Below are positions 60,047 to 63,963 of a stretch of 63,963 nucleotides of DNA, one piece after another (positions within the stretch are counted from its first letter, which is position 1; each line of letters begins with the position of its first letter). A program made the position numbers and the translations under genes. Origin of the DNA: Actinomycetota bacterium (GTDB lineage Bacteria > Actinomycetota > Acidimicrobiia > Acidimicrobiales > Ilumatobacteraceae); the NCBI GenBank assembly GCA_026393575.1, contig JAPKZX010000037.1:1-63963 (forward strand), in the 5' to 3' direction. The notes under the pieces were generated by a model. That model made no database searches, had not been told where the DNA came from, and saw nothing but the letters and a program-made list of their open reading frames with translations.

Positions 60047-61211
60047 GCGATGAAACAGGAGCTTCGAGCAATGCCTCACCAGATGCATCTGCTGTATGCC
60101 AATTCATGTCAGCACGGCCTCCAGATATCAATAATCCGGGCGCACCAGTTACTTCCCACAACACAGCAGGACGCGCACCGTGCCACCGCACTGCATACGC
60201 GATGGTGCGATGCGGGTCTGCGGTGAGGCCTCGAGCATCAAACGGAGCCCCCCACCAGGTTTCTGGAATGCCGTACGGCAATAGTGCGCAATGACCCCCA
60301 CTCGGAGAAGCCTGAGCCAACAGAGTTTCGGTCCACGCAATCAGCGAAAGATCACGGGGTGCTTCCACGGGAAGTTCTTGCACGTCGCGGTCGGCCATGC
60401 GCAACCACGATGCGCCAATGTCTCCGGCAGCAACATCGTCACCCAACAACACACATGCGCGTGCGGCTGCTGCCAACTGATGCGGTGTATCCCACGCAAG
60501 AATCTTTGAACGCTTTTCCTTCTTCAAAAGTCGCTGAACTGACTCCACCACATCAACAATGGAATCGTGATGCGTTTCACCGAGCCTTGCTAGTTCAACC
60601 GCAGCATCCCCTGAAGTAACTCCCAGCAAAATATCGCTACGCAGACGCGCTACGCCGGCAACCACTGTGTGATCAGGAACAGTCACACGAGAAGCCACAT
60701 CACACGCCGCTTCCCAACCGCGCACAACCTGTTGATGAGCGGGCGTATCTTCTGGAAGTCGACCAGCGTGGGGCGATGAATGCGCCAGTGCAATTCGCAC
60801 GGTGCTCTTGTGGCCCACCGGCAAGACAATCGAGCCTGCTGGAAGATCAATGCCTTGTGGCGGGTTTTCTGCCGGTGCGCGTGTTGTAAACACATCAGAA
60901 CGCGTCACAGCGATTGCTACAGGAAGTGTTGATTCGTTCTCGAATTCAATCACTGTCATTCCACCAAGGTCTGCCACGCAATACACGCGTTGCACCATGT
61001 CGCCGTTGGGAATTCGTATGCGTGTTTCAGAAACTGGAAAACCTGCGTACCACTTCTGACGAAGACTGGGTTCGTTTTGTGGGGTGTACCACCGATCATC
61101 AGCTGCAACATGCCATGACAACTCCGCAGACCCGTCTGAAGGAATAATCGAACCGTGATCCGTTACAACGCCACGCCATGTGCCTCCACGGTTACCAATG
61201 ACGCGCGACAT
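60039..61211 (-). CDS. Conserved protein of unknown function (390 aa)
   Basis: A soluble protein that I cannot assign. The N-terminal half is beta-rich (MTVIEFENESTLPVAIAVTRSDVF near residue 85), the second half is helical with LIAWTETLLAQAS near residue 295 and the C-terminal VRWHGARPAVLWEVTG near residue 350. The fold might be that of a six-hairpin glycosidase with a beta-sandwich in front, but no catalytic residues could be named. ATG 61211 overlaps the gpsA stop by one base (TAATG), so it is co-translated with gpsA. Confidence 0.7.
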   Translation of the reverse strand: MSRVIGNRGGTWRGVVTDHGSIIPSDGSAELSWHVAADDRWYTPQNEPSLRQKWYAGFPVSETRIRIPNGDMVQRVYCVADLGGMTVIEFENESTLPVAIAVTRSDVFTTRAPAENPPQGIDLPAGSIVLPVGHKSTVRIALAHSSPHAGRLPEDTPAHQQVVRGWEAACDVASRVTVPDHTVVAGVARLRSDILLGVTSGDAAVELARLGETHHDSIVDVVESVQRLLKKEKRSKILAWDTPHQLAAAARACVLLGDDVAAGDIGASWLRMADRDVQELPVEAPRDLSLIAWTETLLAQASPSGGHCALLPYGIPETWWGAPFDARGLTADPHRTIAYAVRWHGARPAVLWEVTGAPGLLISGGRADMNWHTADASGEALLEAPVSSHV

Positions 61212-62209
61212 TATTTGATCTCCGGACGTGCTCGACGTGACATCAATGCAACAAGCGCATCGGGAACTGAAGCACCCTGATGGCACACCGCCACGACTTG
61301 TTCTGTAATTGGCATATCAACATTGTGCCGTTGCGCCAACTGCAACACAATTGCCGAACTACGCACACCTTCAGCGACCATGGTGGTGGAACTCACAATG
61401 TCTGCGAGGGATTCACCTTTGCCCAGGCGAATACCAACCGAAGTGTTTCTACTGCTTGTCGAAGAGCATGTTGCGATGAGGTCACCCATGCCTGCAAGAC
61501 CCGAGAGCGACATGGGATGACCACCAAGTGCAACTGCTAACCGAGTCATCTCTGCAAGTCCACGTGTAATCAACGTGGCGCGCGTGTTGTCGCCAAAGCC
61601 CATTCCTTGCGCCATACCCGATGCAATTGCAATGACATTCTTAACGACACCTGCAATTTCACAACCCACAACATCGGGGTTCGTGTACACGCGAAATGTA
61701 GGACTAGAAAACAATTCCTGCAGCGCGGTTGCAATAACAGCGTCGTCGATTGCAACCACTGTTGCCGCAGGTTGACCGAGTGAAATTTCAGATGCCAAGT
61801 TCGGTCCAGTGAGAACTGCAACAGGATGACCAGGGAGAACTTGTTTTGCCACTTCCGACATTCGCAACATGGACCCTGCCTCGAGGCCTTTCGACAAACT
61901 GACGACTGGCACCCATGGTCGAAGAAATGGTTTTGCTTCTTCTAAAACTTGACGGAAACCTTGAGAAGGCACTGCCATCACAAGCACGTCTGCTGAACTA
62001 ACCGCTTCTTCCAACGAACTAGTGGCACGGAGTTTGGCTGACAGTGGGACGGAATTGATGTAATCCGGATTCACATGATCGGTGTTAATGGCCTGCACCA
62101 CAGACTCGCGGCGCGCCCATAAGACCGTAGGCGTATTGGCTGCTGCCACAGAGGCCACCGTGGTTCCCCATGAGCCTGCACCAATGACTGCCATGCGGAT
62201 ATCTGCCAT
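61211..62209 (-). CDS. gpsA: Glycerol-3-phosphate dehydrogenase (NAD(P)+)
   Basis: Makes sn-glycerol-3-phosphate for phospholipids from dihydroxyacetone phosphate. The 332-aa protein has the Rossmann loop AVIGAGSWGTTVASVAA near residue 7, LSKGLEAGSM near residue 107, GPNLASEISLGQPA near residue 140 and the catalytic-Lys region GVVKNVIAIASG near residue 190. ATG 62209 is supported by TACGCT six bases before. It is divergent from cofC, as is gpsA2 from fbiD in mycobacteria. Confidence 0.95.
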   Translation of the reverse strand: MADIRMAVIGAGSWGTTVASVAAANTPTVLWARRESVVQAINTDHVNPDYINSVPLSAKLRATSSLEEAVSSADVLVMAVPSQGFRQVLEEAKPFLRPWVPVVSLSKGLEAGSMLRMSEVAKQVLPGHPVAVLTGPNLASEISLGQPAATVVAIDDAVIATALQELFSSPTFRVYTNPDVVGCEIAGVVKNVIAIASGMAQGMGFGDNTRATLITRGLAEMTRLAVALGGHPMSLSGLAGMGDLIATCSSTSSRNTSVGIRLGKGESLADIVSSTTMVAEGVRSSAIVLQLAQRHNVDMPITEQVVAVCHQGASVPDALVALMSRRARPEIK

Positions 62210-62215
62210 CTCATC

Positions 62216-62221
62216 AGCGTA
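62216..62221 (-). promoter_or_regulatory. -10 element of gpsA
   Basis: TACGCT on the minus strand, six bases before the ATG at 62209. Confidence 0.45.
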
Positions 62222-62244
62222 GAGCACCCACGCCACAAGGTTCG

Positions 62245-62250
62245 TAGGCT
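62245..62250 (+). promoter_or_regulatory. -10 element fixing the GTG start of cofC
   Basis: TAGGCT lies six bases before GTG 62257. An out-of-frame ATG two bases earlier is not the start. Confidence 0.45.
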
Positions 62251-62256
62251 GACAAT

Positions 62257-62841
62257 GTGCAGTGTGCCGTAATCATCCCCGTGAAGTCATTCACCATTGC
62301 AAAGGGTCGCCTCGCTGACACTCTTCACGCTGATGAGCGGGAAAAACTGGCTCGCACATGCGCCGAGACAGTGGTACTTGCTGCTCGCCCATTACCTACG
62401 TACGTGGTGTGTAATGACGACTCCGTTGCACAGTGGGCTATCGCGCTCGGAGCCAACGTAGTTACTTGCATTACCCCTGGTCTCGACATTGCAGTCAATG
62501 CAGGTCGCACCGAGGCCACACAAAATGGCGCAGATCACATCATCGTTGCCCACGCAGACCTGCCACTAGCTGTCACGTTTGAACATGTGGTGCGCGAAGG
62601 AAAAGTAACGCTTGTCCCCGACCGTCATAACGATGGAACAAATGTGCTCGCCTTCCCTGCCCACAGTGCGTTCACTACTGCTTACGGCCCAGGAAGTTTC
62701 GACAACCACAAACGCATTGCGCAACAGGCCGGGATCGACTGTGAAGTCATTAACGACAACATGCTCGAACTAGACCTCGATACTGCCGATGACCTCACAG
62801 AACTAGCCCGAAGAGAAAGTGAAAACGATGAGCGCGAATGA
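62257..62841 (+). CDS. cofC: Phosphoenolpyruvate/2-phospholactate guanylyltransferase (CofC/FbiD)
   Basis: Makes the GDP-activated three-carbon donor that CofD joins to Fo. The 194-aa protein has the opening IIPVKSFTIAKGRLAD, VCNDDSVAQWAIALGANV near residue 51, the DXD-like HADLPLA near residue 103 and PDRHNDGTNVLAFP near residue 126. It is far from cofD-cofE, in a locus that also holds gpsA and a hupB-like gene, as in mycobacteria. Its end overlaps the start of the PIG-L gene by 14 bases. Confidence 0.92.
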   Translation: MQCAVIIPVKSFTIAKGRLADTLHADEREKLARTCAETVVLAARPLPTYVVCNDDSVAQWAIALGANVVTCITPGLDIAVNAGRTEATQNGADHIIVAHADLPLAVTFEHVVREGKVTLVPDRHNDGTNVLAFPAHSAFTTAYGPGSFDNHKRIAQQAGIDCEVINDNMLELDLDTADDLTELARRESENDERE

Positions 62842-63601
62842 ACCAGGCCAACCACCAGTGAATGCGACGACATTTACGTACAACCTTGAAACACCTGCAA
62901 TAGTGCTCGCCATCGGCGCACACCCAGACGATGTTGAATTCGGTTGTGGTGGCACACTTGCAAAATGGTCAGCAGCCGGTGCGGTTGTCCATCACCTTGT
63001 GTGTACAGATGGCTCGAAAGGAACATGGAACCCTGAAGCAGATATTGCTGCACTAGTGACATCTCGCCAACAGGAACAGCGAAATGCTGCACGTGCTCTT
63101 GGCGCCACCGGCACCGTTTCTTTTCTGGAATACATCGATGGCGAACTTGAACACTCAAAAGAAGCCATCGACCGAATCGCACTTGCAATTCGCACCTTGA
63201 AGCCAAACATCGTGCTCTCACATGACCCATGGAAGCGCTACAGACTGCATCCGGACCATCGCAACACAGGACTCAACGTGTGCGATGCAATCGTGGCTGC
63301 TCGCGACCCACACTTCCTAAAACATCACATGACAGACCATGGTGTACAACATCACCGTCCAGATGCTTTGTTGTTGTGGGAAGCGGATGAAGCAAACCAC
63401 GCAGAAGACATCTCGTCGCAGGTCAACGCCAAACTTGCAGCTCTCGAGAGCCACATAAGCCAGTTTGAATCAACAATGAAAGCCACCGACGAAGATGGAA
63501 TGGCTGTGTTTCGCGATCGCATGCGCTCTCGCATGGCAGATCTGGGTTCTGCGCACTCATTTGGTGCAGCCGAGATATTTCATCTCATGAATCGTCTATA
63601 G
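62828..63601 (+). CDS. PIG-L/LmbE-family deacetylase
   Basis: Zinc-dependent N-acetyl-sugar deacetylase family of 257 aa. The metal-binding motif AIGAHPDDVEFGCGG is near residue 28 and SHDPWKRYRLHPDHRNTG near residue 135 provides the second His-x-x-His. In actinobacteria related enzymes act in mycothiol synthesis (MshB) and conjugate cleavage (Mca); which of these, if any, is not clear. ATG 62828 is preferred over GTG 62819. It is co-transcribed with cofC. Confidence 0.88.
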   Translation: MSANEPGQPPVNATTFTYNLETPAIVLAIGAHPDDVEFGCGGTLAKWSAAGAVVHHLVCTDGSKGTWNPEADIAALVTSRQQEQRNAARALGATGTVSFLEYIDGELEHSKEAIDRIALAIRTLKPNIVLSHDPWKRYRLHPDHRNTGLNVCDAIVAARDPHFLKHHMTDHGVQHHRPDALLLWEADEANHAEDISSQVNAKLAALESHISQFESTMKATDEDGMAVFRDRMRSRMADLGSAHSFGAAEIFHLMNRL

Positions 63602-63607
63602 ATAGAG

Positions 63608-63633
63608 AAATGGAGGGCTTTCGCCCTCCATTT
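63608..63633. terminator. Strong bidirectional terminator
   Basis: An 11-bp perfect stem (AAATGGAGGGC with GCCCTCCATTT) around the loop TTTC, right after the PIG-L stop and ahead of the end of the opposite hupB-like gene. Confidence 0.88.
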
Positions 63634-63702
63634 CAACACTCCGAACCAATTTGGTTCTACATTTTTTGAAGATTTAGTGAAGGCCAATGACCTTCAGCAA
63701 AA

Positions 63703-63963
63703 TTACTTCTTTTTTGCTGCAGCCTTTTTACGGGCTGTCTTGCGCTTCTTTGCAGGAGCTGCTTTCTTAGCAGCCTTCTTGCGCTTTGCAGGATCTGCTT
63801 TTTTGGCAGCTTTCTTGCGCTTCTTTGCAGGAGCTGCTTTTTTGGCAGCTTTCTTGCGCTTCTTCGCAGGAGCTGCTTTCTTAGCAGCTTTCTTGCGCTT
63901 AGCAGGAGCCTTCTTGGCTACTGCCTTCTTCTTACGTGCAGGAGCTTTCTTAGCTGCTGCTTT
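63703..63963 (-). CDS. Lysine/alanine-rich C-terminal tail of a HupB-like histone-like protein (5' end outside window)
   Basis: The frame, open to the window edge, encodes 86 residues made almost only of Lys, Ala, Pro and Arg and ends AAAKKK. It is built of about four copies of the 13-residue unit AAPAKKRKKAAKK. Such tails occur in the actinobacterial nucleoid protein HupB (HU domain followed by PAKKA repeats) and in histone H1-like proteins. The folded N-terminal domain is outside the window, so the identity is not proven. Its neighbours cofC and gpsA are near hupB in mycobacteria as well, which favours HupB. Confidence 0.75.
   Translation of the reverse strand, partial: KAAAKKAPARKKKAVAKKAPAKRKKAAKKAAPAKKRKKAAKKAAPAKKRKKAAKKADPAKRKKAAKKAAPAKKRKTARKKAAAKKK
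63740..63895 (-). repeat. Tandem 39-bp coding repeat in the hupB-like tail
   Basis: Four near-identical units (one of them three bases shorter) each encode AAPAKKRKKAAKK or a close variant. The copies differ mainly at third positions (for example Lys as AAA or AAG). The array is direct, without spacers of unique sequence, and stays in frame, so it can grow or shrink without breaking the protein. Confidence 0.75.

Noticed and set aside
63740-63895. CRISPR-like array
   Set aside because: Repeats are tandem, coding, in frame and without unique spacers; they encode a Lys/Ala tail.
1-63963. tRNA, rRNA, insertion sequences, prophage or att sites
   Set aside because: Gaps between genes are short (the largest about 130 bp), none shows a cloverleaf or terminal inverted repeats, and no transposase or integrase frame was found.

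Overview
The window looks like the chromosome of an actinomycete of the class Acidimicrobiia, or a close relative with moderate GC. The evidence is the mix of actinobacterial genes: three coenzyme F420 genes (cofD, cofE, cofC), the imuA'/imuB/dnaE2 mutasome with CGAAC-N4-GTTCG SOS boxes, DUF3499, DUF3039 and DUF5719 proteins, a group II truncated haemoglobin, a secA-prfB-ftsE-ftsX run, and a lysine-rich HupB-like tail at the right edge. No rRNA, tRNA, insertion sequence, prophage or CRISPR array was seen. Gene density is very high, many genes overlap by 1-4 nt, and no gap between genes exceeds 300 bases.

Layout. 1-14 kb: lipid and CoA metabolism (two acyl-CoA ligases, a fatty-acid desaturase behind a perfect palindrome, a biotinyl/carboxyltransferase fusion, an enoyl-CoA hydratase, MenB), plus Kup, an AEC permease, small redox proteins, a TrmH-type methyltransferase and a truncated haemoglobin. 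13.7-19.3 kb: ftsX, ftsE, prfB and secA on the minus strand. 19.4-22.8 kb: a HAD hydrolase, a membrane sortase overlapping a coiled-coil gene, a ComF-like phosphoribosyltransferase and a YczE-like membrane protein. 22.8-36.2 kb: ahcY, Trm112, phosphomannomutase, a large GT-C-like membrane protein, a CPBP protease, DUF3499, a broken ftsH, and an operon of a giant GT2/membrane fusion, a 58-aa membrane protein, a DUF5719 protein and a thioredoxin-like protein. 36.2-47.8 kb: a polysaccharide locus (flippase, GDP-mannose 4,6-dehydratase, mannose-1-phosphate guanylyltransferase, an SDR without its catalytic pair, three GT4 glycosyltransferases, GDP-fucose synthase) into which cofD-cofE is set. 47.8-49.8 kb: rhomboid protease and small conserved proteins. 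49.8-55.8 kb: the SOS mutasome with a NUDIX gene between imuB and dnaE2. 55.8-64 kb: Nfu-like protein, acyl-CoA dehydrogenase, RNase HII, MOSC protein, gpsA operon, cofC plus a PIG-L deacetylase, and the HupB-like tail.

How the parts fit. manB, manC, gmd and fcl together can take mannose-6-phosphate to GDP-L-fucose. The glycosyltransferases and flippase would use these sugars for an exported glycan. CofC, CofD and CofE cover guanylyl transfer, lactyl/PEP-phosphate transfer and glutamylation of F420. The mutasome is set up for LexA control: one box overlaps the -10 of dnaE2 and the other abuts the -10 of imuA'.

Two observations cut across the window. First, many first genes of operons have a TANNNT hexamer 6-9 nt before the start codon, which implies widespread leaderless mRNAs and fixes several starts. 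Second, two genes (ftsH near 30.01 kb and a GT4 glycosyltransferase near 45.86 kb) carry an apparent internal deletion that also shifts the frame. These are either real lesions or assembly errors. All functions are assigned from motifs read by eye; no database search was run.
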